DNA of 64,000 bases from Podaxis mareebaensis. Lineage: Eukaryota > Basidiomycota > Agaricomycetes > Agaricales > Agaricaceae. Under the pieces are notes generated by a model. That model saw only the letters and a program-made list of their open reading frames with translations, did not search any database and was not told where the DNA came from. This document shows, in pieces, positions 11,396 to 23,050 of this stretch (positions are counted from its first letter, which is position 1; every line of letters starts with the position of its first letter). The stretch is taken from assembly GCA_018524725.1 (NCBI GenBank), contig JAEUWP010000213.1, positions 1 through 64,000 of the forward strand, in the 5' to 3' direction. A program made the position numbers and the translations under genes.

Positions 11396-11620
11396 TTCCT
11401 CCCGTCAGCCTGGCGGTGCATCCAACTTGTCTAGAGTCTTAGCTGCTATTACAACGCGCAATCCAGAAAATCGCCACTTGGTTGCCTTCAAAGGCTGGCT
11501 CTAGTACATCTCTGGCTAGACCTCCAGGATAATGGCTGCTTTGGTGCGCGTTATATGCACCTCATGTCACTTGCCCATTCGAGGCTCTGATAGACATCAA
11601 CAGAATGTGTTGCTTTTAAT
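11396..11620. repeat. duplicated lectin upstream block, copy 2
   Basis: Partner of 9622-9850, sitting directly upstream of the broken lectin promoter. The following 450 bp up to 12068 hold nothing recognisable. Confidence 0.6.
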
Positions 11621-12068
11621 GGCCTGGTGGTTCTTCGACAGAGTAATGATCTAGTCAGTGCGCTCGCAGCGTTTGATCATACATTATTGATGCACTGTTG
11701 GCCTCCGCCACACTGGTAGACGCTTAATAAGTGTGCCGTTACGGAGATTGTATCGTAGGTTGGTGATCCCTGTCAACAGGTTATTGATTTCACGACGCAA
11801 GAGAGACCAGCCATGCCGAATAGCAGGCAAAAGACAAGAACACTTTATCTGGTAACGCAATCAATGAGCGAGTTGAAATGTAGGATAAAAGATGCTGGAT
11901 AGTTTCTACAATACTGAAACGATCCTATTTCTGAGAGAAGATAGACGTCTCTCGAAGAAAGTGGTTAGGGATAAAGGAAAGAACGCGCATGTGGGCTATT
12001 TCAGCTCCCCTATAAGAGAACCTTGGTCTACAAATGCTCAGGGTCTCGAAAGATTAAAACAAGCCTCC

Positions 12069-14194
12069 CTAACCATCACGCAATCCCAAGTCTGTAGCCT
12101 TAATCTGCATGGCCTAGAGAAGAATATCATAAGATTAAGCACGGGAGAGGGTGAACTTGGACCTACTAGTTGCTTCGACCCATATCGAGCAATTTGAAAG
12201 CCTCCGCCACAGTACCATAGCTGAGCTATGTTAGACGAGGTCGTGGAGGTGGGATGATGCTACCTACTGCAGGATGCCCTGTTGGCCTGTACACATTCCT
12301 CAACTCTCCTTCCTCATCCAAGCCCCAGATGTGTCCAGCACGGTCGATCGTTTCCTTGCCGAAAATCTTCACGAAGTCGTCGTATATCAAATGGTAGCCA
12401 GTTCTGCCAGCAAATGCGGTTCAGGAACAACCTCGGTAACGAATGAAAAGACATACGCGAAAATGATGACATCTGCAGGGATTTCTGAGCCATCAGAAAA
12501 GACTACGGACTCTTCCTTGAACTCAGCCACTTCCACTCCGTGTTTGACCTTCACCCTTCCAGAGATCACAAGCTTCGAGCATCCGACGTCAAGCACTGTA
12601 TATTCCATGAGCTTGCAAAACTCCTAACCACAGCTAAAGGACGTACTGAAACCTGTAATTCATAGTCATGAAATCAACCTTTCATGGAACCGGAAATAGA
12701 CGCACCTCCACCTCTTTCAAGGACTTGGAAGATCACACCCTCACCGTCCTCACCATCATTGACAATCATACCCTTCTCTCGGAGACCCCTGTACAGCTCT
12801 GCATATTTCCCGGACTCCCCACCACCTCCAGCCTTCATCATTCTACAGTACATCCTGGCGAGTCTGAGAGGCGTCGAGGCGGCCTTGAAATCAGCAATAT
12901 CGGTAGGAACGGACCCGTCATCCGGCCAGGAGTGCATCAGTTGACTTCTCGCAGCCTCTGCCGGGACTAGCGTTGACTCGGACCGTTGTACCAGTGTGAT
13001 TGATCCGGCGCAAGTCGACAAATCCAGACAGATGTCTCCTGCCGTGTTCCCAGCCCCGACTACTACGACGTGTTTGTTGGTGAAGGGTACTGGTGACTTG
13101 TACTCGGCGCCATGGATGACGGTGCCTTTGAAGGTCTCGCGGTTTTTGACCTTGGGAATCATGGGCTTGCCTAGTGTTCCCATGCAACAGACGATGTGGG
13201 CCGGATGAAGAGTGACTCGTTGGCCTGCACGGTCGATAGTTACTGTCCAGCGCTTTGTTGATTCGTCATACACAGGAGTAGAGTCCTCAGCGGGTTTGGA
13301 ACTAGTCCAGACCGTCAGGTCCTGAGCATCAGCGTACTGTTCTATCCAGTTGGCAAGCTTGTCCTTAGGCGTATACAAAGGCCAGTTCTGAGGGAAACGT
13401 TGATACAAGACTACAGAGAGATGTCAGCCTTGTGTTGGTTGATCATTAAGATGAAACGTACAATGATCATGCATCCGGGGAGTGCAAAGTCAGGGAATTG
13501 TACCGGTTCCGCCAAGCGTCACCCAGGCGAGGTTTGGCATCGATAACCAGCGTAGGAATGTTCATCTGTTTGAAACATGCAGCAACCATCACACCTGTCT
13601 GACTTGCACCAACTAACACGACCGTCAGTACTATATCAGCGCTTTGACCTAGATTAAATTCTTACTGATCAATACACGGGGACTTTCTTCAATCTCTTTT
13701 TTTCGAGCACCGAGAACACTCGGCCAAGGAATAGTGTGATCGCCGTAAACTCCGATTTCTCGCCCAGCTTCCTCGTGGCCCTTGATATCTGTCGCAATCA
13801 TATAGACAGCAAGGGCTCTCCAGACACCGCCCTCTTCTTGAATGAGCTGAACGTATCCCTGGCCCCACTGGATATCCGTTTCGAACAAGAATCCTGAGAG
13901 AACACCCTCGTGACGGGGACCGACTTGGCCGCGCTCAGGTGCGAGAAACTGGCGAGAGTCGATGCGGAAGTTGGAGAATGACCTCCGCAGGAGTCCCCGT
14001 GATATGTGCTGGTGGATTTTGTCACGGCAATGGAGGGTGCGGTTGTCCCAGGAGAATATCTGGCTCTCACGAAGCCAACCATCGTGGAGGAAGGATTCAG
14101 AGGCGACATGAGGATCCTTTTGTTGAAGGGCAGTCCCGAAGGTGGAAAGCCAGGAGGCGACGATAGCTTTTGGATCGAAAGGAGGGTGCCCCAT
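12069..14194 (-). pseudogene. flavin-dependent monooxygenase, array copy A, frameshifted
   Basis: FMO-type enzyme (FAD, NADPH, O2) with an N-terminal region of about 176 residues resembling SnoaL/NTF2-like domains. Exons by homology with the two intact copies: 13666-14194, 13462-13612, 12706-13410, 12647-12652 (microexon), 12457-12595, 12268-12403, 12167-12220, 12069-12113. Exon 2 is 151 nt against 153 in both siblings: two bases are missing just before the conserved MHDH codons (about 13475), giving an early stop. Adding two bases to the sum gives exactly 589 codons, so everything else is in frame. It keeps the FMO motif FKGTVIHG, the NADPH site GAGNTA and FATGY. Recent pseudogene or sequencing error; the intact remainder allows either. 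TATA-like TATTTAAG at 14243-14250. Confidence 0.8.
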
Positions 14195-14968
14195 CATGAA
14201 GCGGAATGAGAGATTGGGCAAGAAGGGGCCTGACACTGGCCTCTTAAATACCCTAGGTATGCGGCCGATAATATTCAGGGACGTATTTCAACATCCCCGA
14301 GAAACACGAAAACCGTGCGTGAATGACTAATTCGGAGGTTGAGTAACAATAAATCACACACCGAGCAAAAACATAGATGGGTAACTGACGTTAGAAAGTC
14401 CCAGGTTCTCAACTTGCCTTGGCTACGGTCACAAAGCATGAGGACTATGTCAGTAAGAAGTGGTCCCGTACGGGACCTCTGCATCTTTCGGGGATAGAAA
14501 TCGAGTCAGCGTTCGAGGAGGTCAGCGAAAAGGTTCGGACGACGGCATCGAGGAATGAGTCACCACTTGAGGAGAGCGATGAAGCAGACGCGCAACCCTC
14601 ACGGCAGGGGCTTTCGCGTTTGGACGGCGTGCGCTCGAAGGATCAAATGACGTTATGATTACACACCTCCCACAGTTTAACCCCATACGTAAGCAATATT
14701 TCAAGGCTCGAGTCGTCCCGTTCGCGACCCAGAAGGCTAAACCTGGGTAAACTGCCTGGGAAACGTGGCTCGGATTGGGACTCACTCAACGCTCTTTTCG
14801 TTTCCTTCCGGACTCTATCCACCTCTCAACGCCTAGACCCAAAATCAAGTTCGGCGACCCGTTGTGCCTTCGTATACACATTCCCATATACATCCTCGAT
14901 CACGGCGAAGGCCCAGATAACTTCGTACAAGGGTGCAACTACTTATCAACACCCGCCCCACTCTTTCC

Positions 14969-15069
14969 CTGGTCTGGTGAAATTGATGGCCGTGATTTGG
15001 GATCATAGAACCAAGAGGAGGTAAAGCGCGATTTGAGAACCTTGCGTTATCTATCGCGTTTAAATTCGT
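14969..15069 (+). pseudogene. BUB3 fragment (relic)
   Basis: About 100 bp aligns with the BUB3 exon-5 region encoding VSIWDHKVKKRL through SIAFNS: GATTTGGGATCA..AA followed by AAGAGGAGG, then TCTATCGCGTTTAAATTCG. Several indels remove the frame. It lies 7 kb from the functional gene, same orientation, inside the monooxygenase array. Flanks show no further convincing BUB3 similarity. Confidence 0.6.
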
Positions 15070-15681
15070 ATTCGTTTTGTTTCTATCTACTTTGCCATAT
15101 CCTTTGGGCTGGGGCCCTAACGTCAAACGGACGCTGACGTACTTGCATTAATCACCCATTTTTTCCCCCTTCAATCTGACTGGGAGAGGATAGATGGTGC
15201 GGCTAAACGAGTGAGAACCATGGCGTGGTCCTAGGTGAGTGTTTTTGGACACCTTCCAAGTGCACCGCAGCTAGCTGGATCTTTTTTTCAAGGTGCAAAT
15301 ACTCTCTCATTCGCGTTGGTCCTCGAATATCCAAACTGTTGATTAAAATGCTCGAGGCAGGCGAAACAAAGGCACGCTTGTTGCACTTCGGATGGTTTCT
15401 CACCAATGTTGTGCTAAACGCCAACATCAACTCGGTGACCGTATAAAAATCTAGAAGAGCCAAATTCACTCATATCCTCTGACTTCGTATCCAACTTTCT
15501 AGGTCAGAAGTGGCCGTTTGCAGCATTTCGGCTGCCCGCTTTCGCACATTGTATGGCTTGCGTATCGATGTCACGGTACCAAGCAGCTTCCTTCTGACCT
15601 TTCCTTCGAATGCACAGTGACTGACATATACTCCAGGCCTTTTGCACAGCTTATCGGCATTCATTCACATGGAATGGGCGG
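15070..15681. other. array spacer, no supported gene
   Basis: This 3-prime flank of copy B has short overlapping ORFs only; no feature recognised. Confidence 0.5.
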
Positions 15682-17827
15682 TCATAACCCCTCTCTAGAT
15701 CCATCACGCAATCCCAAGTCTGTGGCCTTAATCTGCATTGCCTATAAGAGAATCTCAGATGGTAGCACGAAGGAGAATAATGGCAGACTTACGAGTTGCT
15801 TGGAGCCATATCGTGCATCTTGGTATCCTCCTGCGCAATACCATAGCTGGGCCAATATCAGGTGAGGTAGGATGATTCAGGAATAGTAAGGTTTACCGCG
15901 GGATGACCCGTAGGCCTATACACGTTTCTCTGTTCACCTTCCTCATCAATTCCCCAAATAGGACCTGCACGGTCAATCGTTTCCTTTCCGAAAATCCTAA
16001 CGAATTCATGGTGTATGGACTGGTATCCGGTTCTGCAATTGAATCCAACTAGGATGAAGCTCTGGTGAAGTAAGAGACATACATACGCGAAAATGACAAC
16101 GTCCGCAGGGATTTCTGAACCGTCCGTAAAAATTACAGACTCTTCCCTTAGCTCAGCCACCTCCACTCCATGTTTGACCTTCACTCTTCCAGAAATCACC
16201 AAATCTGCACACCCCACGTCGAGTACTGTGAACTCTGTAAGCTTTCAAGTATTTCAGCTGTGTGTGAACAACGTACTGAAGCCTAGGATCCGTGACCATG
16301 ACATTAGAGATTGCTCTTGAGTAGAAAATAGACGTACCTCCAAATTTCTCAAAGACTTGAAACAGCAGACCTTCACCGTCCTCGCCGTCATCGACGATCA
16401 TGCCCTTCTCTCGGAGTCCCTTGTATAGCTCCGCGTACTTTCCGGACTCTCCCCCACCTCCAGCCTTCACCATTCTACTATACATCCTCACAAGTTTGAG
16501 CGGCGTCGAGGCGGCCTTGAAGTCAGCAATATCGGTAGGAACAGACCCGTCATCAGGCCAGAAACGGGTTAGATGTTCAATTCCAATATCGCCTGGGACT
16601 AACGTTGACCTAGACCGTTGTATCATAGTAATTGTATCGGCGCAGGTCGACAGATCCAGACAGATGTCACACGCAGTATTGCCAGCACCAACAATAACGA
16701 CGCGTTTATTAGTGAACGGCGTTGGTGATTTGTATTGAGAGCCATGGATGACAGTCCCTTTGAAAACGTCACGGTTTTTCACTTCGGGAAATATCGGTTT
16801 GCCCAAGGTGCCCATGCAACAGACAATATGAGCCGGGTGAAGCGTGAATCGTTGACCTGCACGGTCGACGGTTACTGTCCAGCGTTTCGTCTCGTTGTCA
16901 TAGACCGGATAAGAATCCTCGGAGGTCTTGGTACTTGTCCACACAATCAGATCTTGGGCATCAGCGTAATATTCGATCCAGTTCGCTAGTTTGTCTTTAG
17001 GCGTAAACAAGGGCCAATTGTGAGGATAACGTTGATAGAGGACTGCCGCGGTGACGTGAGCACATGGGGGTATATATTGAAATATCACGTACAATGATCA
17101 TGCATGCGGGGTGTGTGCAAGGTCAGGGAGTCGTACCGGCTACGCCAAGTGTCACCGAGACGAGGGTTGGCTTCGATAACTAAAGCAGGGATGTTCATCT
17201 GCTTGAAGCGTGCGGCGACCATCACACCTGTCTGGCTTCCACCAACTAGTGGAGTTGTCAATAGCTTCTCGAGTCCTTGACTTTGGTCAAACACTCACTG
17301 ATGAGGACATGAGGATTTTCCTCAACCTCTTTCCTTCGAGCATTGCGAACACTCGACCAAGAAATAGTGTGACCGCCATATACTCCGATCTCGCGACCGA
17401 CTTCTTCGTGCCCCTTGATATCTGTTGCGACCATATAGACTGTGAGGGCTCTCCAGACACCGTCTCCTTCTTGAACCAGCTGAGCGTACCCCTGACCCCA
17501 TTGGATATCTGTTTCAAACAAGAATCCCGAGAGGACTCCCTCGTTATTGGGGCCTACATGTCCATGTTCAGGTGCTAGGAATTGACGAGTGTCAATTTGG
17601 AAATTGGAGAATGACCTCCGAGCGAGTCCCTGTGATATGTGCTGAAGGACTTTGTCACGGCAGTGGAGGGTGCGGTTATCCCAGGAGAATATCTGGCTCT
17701 CACGAAGCCAGCCGTCATGAAGGAAACACTCAGAGGCGGCATCGGGGTTTTTTTGCTCAAGGGCGGTCCCAAAAGCGGAGAGCCAGGAGGATGCGATAGC
17801 TTTTGGATCGAAAGGAGGATGTCCCAT
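15682..17827 (-). CDS. flavin-dependent monooxygenase, array copy B
   Basis: Intact. Exons 17299-17827, 17093-17245, 16338-17042, 16277-16282 (6-nt microexon), 16087-16225, 15897-16032, 15793-15846, 15682-15741; 1782 nt, 593 residues. Residues 1-176 resemble a SnoaL/NTF2-like fold (conserved FLHDGWLRE, WDNRT). The FAD fingerprint follows at about 178-183 but reads GGSQTG, with Ser at the third position of GxGxxG. The FMO motif FKGTVIHGSQY is near 321-331, the NADPH site GAGNTA near 346-351, FATGY near 510. Likely oxygenates a small soft nucleophile or ketone; substrate unknown. The last exon is five codons longer than in A and C. All introns are 50-55 bp GT-AG. Confidence 0.88.
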
Positions 17828-17898
17828 GATGAAGTACAGTGTAAGCGTTTATTCGGGAGGTGGGGACGTTGGAGAGAGGTTATGACTGCGCACTTAGT

Positions 17899-17936
17899 GG
17901 GCCTGGGGATGGAGTCTGTAGATATATAGCACATGG
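17899..17936 (-). promoter_or_regulatory. conserved promoter block of FMO copy B, with TATATAT
   Basis: On the minus strand this reads CCATGTGCTATATATC then TACAGACTCCATCCCC. A near-identical block (CATGTGTCATAAATC then TACAGTGTCCATCCCA) is at 21930-21966 before copy C. The block lies about 75-110 bp before the copy B start codon (17827), and about 85-120 bp before that of copy C (21844). Confidence 0.5.
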
Positions 17937-17939
17937 CGC

Positions 17940-19710
17940 CCAGATTCCCAATACTTCCGGGAAAATACAATTTGCAAGGCAGGAACGAATGGGTCGGAGA
18001 TTTCGTAAAAATAGATAGATACAACAAGAGAAGTCTGTGACTGATGTGATCAAAGTGAGAATCCTCTTCAACTTATTTGAGGCGTAATCAAAGAACACGA
18101 GTACCGTATCGTAGGCGGTTGCACATGAGACCAGAACATCCTGATAGCATGACAGGTTGTACACCCCCGTAAAGCGAGGACTTGGGGAGGTAAGTGGGAA
18201 AAGCTCTAAGATGCCGAGGACGGCTGGGCAAGCCAGAGGCATGAGCCGTAACTACGGGAGAAGTAATTGCAGTATGGGTTTGAACCTAGATAATTTTGCG
18301 CTTGACGGGGTCAAACGTCATCGTCTATATGTCCATGGATATGACGAAGCAGTGCTTGATAAACAAGGTCAGATGATTTGCTGACAGTCGATACGACTCT
18401 TTCGTCAACAGTCCTAGAATATATCGAGTACTCCACCTCTATTTACGAAGTCCTTATTGTCCAATCTACTGGTTGATGTCGCCTTCCAGAAAGTTAGGAC
18501 GGCCCGCAAAGGAACAGTAACCTCTTAATCCCCGCATGGAGCTGAGACAGAAACTCGCACGAGAGTAGATCCTTTATGGCAAGAACTCCGTGGCCAAGAG
18601 AAGTCCTGGTAGTCATTCACTCGCTTACTCATTCCTTTTCACCCGGTATGAAAAAGCATGTCAGATAAAGCGTCGTCGTCAAGTGCCTCACCCACCACTC
18701 TTGGCAAAATCCCTGAACAGCAGGATCCGGTGGGATGAAATATCCTTAGACCCAGTGCCTGATATAATAGACAAGAAATGGGTACAACAATGTCGTGCTT
18801 CGTGAAGGTGGAGCTGGGAAATACAGAGAAAGATTGAGGCTTCTGCGAGAGCCGTGTGCGAATGGCTCAGACTCTATCTCACCATCAGCGGCTCAAGAAT
18901 ATAAGCGGTGAGACAATAGCCATTTATGTGCACATACACAAGAGGTTACTAAGGGTCGTGGGTCGGATTAGTCGGCAACGTGTGGCAGCCACTTAAGTGG
19001 TTCAGCAGGGTCCTTGATATTCAAAGTCAGTTCGTGGGGGAACGGAAGACGACCCTGTGAATGATTGTCTTGGTTTTTAACATAAGAACATCAGACCCCG
19101 ACGGCGTGAATCGCGGATCCCACGTCTCGGGTCCACGAACCTCACACTGATTCCAGATATAGAGGTGAGTAAAACGGATCAGACTTGAATGGTAGTGAGG
19201 CAAAGATTCCGCTAGGCATTTAAACCAAGAGCCAAACCACACCGCAGCCTTAGACCCAGCTGCGTGGGAGGTCGAGATAGTTCCGTACGCGAGTCCGCTT
19301 GTCAACGTTGGCCAGTTGCCACTATGGGACATTGGGACTATCCCATGTCGGCGATTCCCTTCATTGTGAATTGGGCGAAACTTCTGAAGCCCACCACAAC
19401 AAGAGATTGGTAACCTCTCGGTATTGAATGATCACCCATCCCAAACCTTTGCGCTAGTACCAAGTGAACCGAAACATCCCGGTCACCAACACAGCATCCA
19501 CTCTATCCTCATCGTCCATTATCCACTGGTAATTCATATTGGCATCAGGTCAGAGGATTCCGTGAAGCAAAATTTGACACTTTGCCCGATGGTTGAAGCT
19601 TTAGTTATCACAGACAGTGGGACCCACGGTGTCCTGGTAACTCGTCATTGTTTGTCTACCACAAAACATGTTGAAATACGCCCAACAGCAACGGGAAAAA
19701 GGTATTTCCT
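17940..19710. other. array spacer; one unassigned ORF
   Basis: A minus-strand ATG ORF of 101 codons at 19027-19332 contains WD-like words (AAVWFGSW, LYIWNQ, ETWDPRFTPSG) that hint at an eroded WD40 exon, but I cannot assign it. The rest shows only short overlapping frames. Confidence 0.35.
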
Positions 19711-21844
19711 CTAGTTATCGCGCAACCCCAAGTCTGTAACCTTGATCTGCATTGCCTAGAAAAGGGTCTCAGGTCACCGAAAAGGTGAGATAACATTCCT
19801 CGACCTACCAATTGCTTGGATCCATATCGCACATCTTGAAAATCTCCGCCACAGTACCATAACTGGCCTAGCGTCAGGGAAGATAAAATAGTTGGTGAAA
19901 GGAAATGCATACTGCAGGGTGACTCGTCGGCCGATAGACGTTTCTCTGTTCGCCTTCCTCATCTAATCCCCAAATACCCCCAGCACGCTCAACCCGGGTG
20001 TCTTTTCCAAACAGCCTGACAATGTCATGGTATATAGAACGGTATCCAGTTCTGCCAGCGAATCCGGCTGAGGTTAATGTTCCGGTAACGAAAGGAAAGT
20101 CGCATACGCAAAAATGACGACGTCCGCGGGCGTTTCTGAACCATCAGAGAATACTACGGACTCTTCCTTTAGCTCAGCCACTTCTACGCCGTGTTTGACC
20201 TCTACTCTTCCAGACATGACCAGTTTCGAAAGCCCAACGTCAAGCACTGTAGAGCTTGTGAGCTTTCAAGGGGGTTGGCTCAGATGGAGCGACGTACTGA
20301 AGCCTACGATTCACAACCATGAGATTAGGGTTCGCCTGGAGTTCAATATTTGCATACCTCCTAATTTCTCAAAGACTTGGAACAGTGCACCTTCACCATC
20401 CTTACCATCATCGACGATCATCCCCTTTTCTCGGAGGCCTTTGTACAGTTCCGCATACTTACCAGATTCTCCTCCTCCGCCGTCCTTTCTTATCCTGCTG
20501 TACATCCTCATGAGATTGACGGGCGTTGAACGAAACTTGAAATCAGAGACTTCGGCAGGAACAGATCCATCGTCGGGCCAGAAGCGGGATAACTGATCCC
20601 TGATAACCTCAAGCGGGACTAACGTCGACTTGGACCGTTGTACCATGGTAATTGTATCCGCACACGTCGACAAATCTAGACAGATGTCGCCCGCGGTATT
20701 TCCAGTACCAACGACCACGACGCGCTTGTCGGTGAAGGGAGCCGCCGATTTGTATTGGGAACCATGAATGACGGTGCCTTTGAAGGTGTCACGGTTGTTT
20801 ACTTCGGGAATGATAGGTTTTCCGAGTGTACCCATGCAACAGACAATATGAGCGGGGTGAAGTGTGACGCGTTGGCCGCCACGGTTGATAGTCACTGTCC
20901 AGCGCTTGGACGTGTCGTCATAAACGGAACTGGGATCCTCTTCAGGCGTGGAACTTGTCCATACAGTCAAGTCCTGGGCATCAACGTAACACTCCATCCA
21001 GTTAGCGAGTTTGTCCTTCGGAGTATAAAATGGCCAATTGTGGGGATAGCGTTGATAGAGGACTGCGGTAGTCAGCATCCGTCGAGTTACATATTGAAAC
21101 AATACATACACTGATGATGCATCCGAGGTGTGTGCAAAGATAGGGTGTCGTACCGGTTCCGCCAAGCGTCACCGATCCGAGGTTTGGCGTCAATAACCAA
21201 TGCCGGAATGTTCATCTGCTTGAAGCGTGCGGCGACTATCACACCTGTTTGACTTCCACCAACTGATGGAGTTATCAATAGCTTCTCAAGTCCTTGGCTT
21301 TGATCAAACACTTACTGATGAGCACATGAGGATTTTCCTCAATCTCTTTCCTCCGAGCATCGCGAACACTTGACCAAGAAATAGTGTGACCACCATATAC
21401 TCCGATCTCACGACCAACCTCTTCATGCCCCTTGATATCCGTCGCAACCATATAGACTGTAAGGGCTCTCCAGACACCGTCTCCTTCTTGAACCAGGTGA
21501 ACGTATCCTTGACCCCATTGGATGTTCGTTTCAAACAGGAATCCTGACAAGACACCTTCACGCGAGGGACCAACTAGTCCGCGCTCAGGTGCGAGGAACT
21601 GACGAGTGTCGATTTGGAAGTTGGAGAAAGATTTTCGAAGGAGTCCATTTGATACGTGGTGTTGCACCCTATCGCGTCCTTGAAGGGTACGATTGTCCCA
21701 GGAGAATATTTGGCTCTCGCGGAGCCAGCCATCGTGAAGGAAAGACTCGGCAACAGCCCCGGAATCTTTTTGTTCAAGGGCGGTTCCGAAAGTAGAAACC
21801 CAGGAAGTCGCAATGGCTTTGGCATCGAAAGGAGGATGACCCAT
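19711..21844 (-). CDS. flavin-dependent monooxygenase, array copy C
   Basis: Intact. Exons 21316-21844, 21110-21262, 20358-21062, 20298-20303 (6-nt microexon), 20108-20246, 19913-20051, 19809-19862, 19711-19755; 1770 nt, 589 residues. Same architecture as copy B: SnoaL/NTF2-like N-terminus, FAD site GGSQTG, FKGTVIHGSQY, GTGNTA at the NADPH site (where A and B have GAGNTA), then FATGY, and a C-terminus reading AMQIK. Exon 6 is one codon longer than in A and B. The start is the ATG before GHPPFD, the segment conserved in all three copies; an upstream in-frame extension exists but is not conserved. Same strand as its neighbours, each with its own promoter. Confidence 0.88.
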
Positions 21845-21929
21845 GACGGAGTGTGGATTGGAGTGCTTATTCTTGAGGTGCGGAATGAGATTCAACTCGG
21901 TCAGGAGAGAATTGAGACCGAGCAATTAA

Positions 21930-21966
21930 ATAGCCTGGGATGGACACTGTAGATTTATGACACATG
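21930..21966 (-). promoter_or_regulatory. conserved promoter block of FMO copy C
   Basis: Partner of 17899-17936. A second TATA candidate, TATTTAAT, lies nearer the gene at 21924-21931. Confidence 0.45.
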
Positions 21967-21969
21967 ATC

Positions 21970-23050
21970 ACGGATTGTGGATAACTGCGAAGGGGGTGGG
22001 AGCGATTGAAGACTGGCTAAGAAAGAGACTGCTATAACGAGACCAACCCGTGAGCGAGCAACCAGCATTATCAAGTACTTGGTCCTCTTTGGGAGCACCT
22101 AAGGGGTAGTGAACGTCAGATTGCTCCATATCCGAATGGAGCATCCTGTCAGCAAAATCAGTCGTGTTTTCGCCGTTCATGGGAGGCTTGAGGTGGGCAT
22201 TGTGGCAAGCCCACACATTTGACGGCAGTTTACCATCAGACTCCAAGGACGGCGTTTCAGAGGAACGAAGCAACAATCGGTAAGCAAAGGTCAGATGGTC
22301 AACAACACGGGACCTCCCGATGCTTCCATAGGATCGCCCAATTGTTTAAAGAACAGTAGCCCCATCAACCTCCCTCATGGACTCGAGAAGCCTGAACTGA
22401 TCTCGTGGAATGTGCAAGCAGCACTTAGCTGTGTGACTCCGACGGAAGACGCTGTTGTGATGCCCAATGTGATCGTCCCAAATCAGAATAGATCGCGACG
22501 GCGCCGATCGCCGATCGCACTTCACGGGTCTCAATGAACCTTACACATGATCACAAACAGCTTAGACGAAAGTCGCGCCCAGAGCGGAACGGTACACCAT
22601 GAGAAGTTGCCTGAAGTTGCGCACAGGTTTGTCGATTGTCAAGATACCCCATTGGAGCTGGAACAATTCGGATCTTGCCGGTACTCTTTGCACTGTACGA
22701 CCTGGTCCGTGCGTCATTGACATCTGAATACCCTTGCCCCTCCGAGTGCGGTGGCTCCCGAACCATCCACCGCACTTCTAAGCTCAACGACGCGTCCAGA
22801 ACGGGGCACAACCTAACACCAAGGACCTCACGTCTTTCTCAGCTATAGCAGAGGAGGTAACTTTCTCAGGTAAGACCTCAACCCTCCACTCTGCTCTCCG
22901 CCTTCCCTTCTCTTCAGGCCCAAATGTCATTTGATAAGAGAGACCATATATTATCCTGCGCATTCAATAGACTCGTATGTACGGCATCGATCGAGGGGCG
23001 GGAGCTGTCTCCCTCCATCGCGATTAATCCGTCTATACAAGAACAGCGGT
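21970..23050. other. spacer between FMO and metacaspase arrays
   Basis: About 1.1 kb with only overlapping ORFs of 60-102 codons on both strands; none has a motif or a paralogue in the window. Confidence 0.5.

Noticed and set aside
12668..13208. Plus-strand ORFs opposite FMO copy A
   Set aside because: They are antisense shadows of a strongly supported minus-strand exon; similar shadows occur opposite copies B, C and D.
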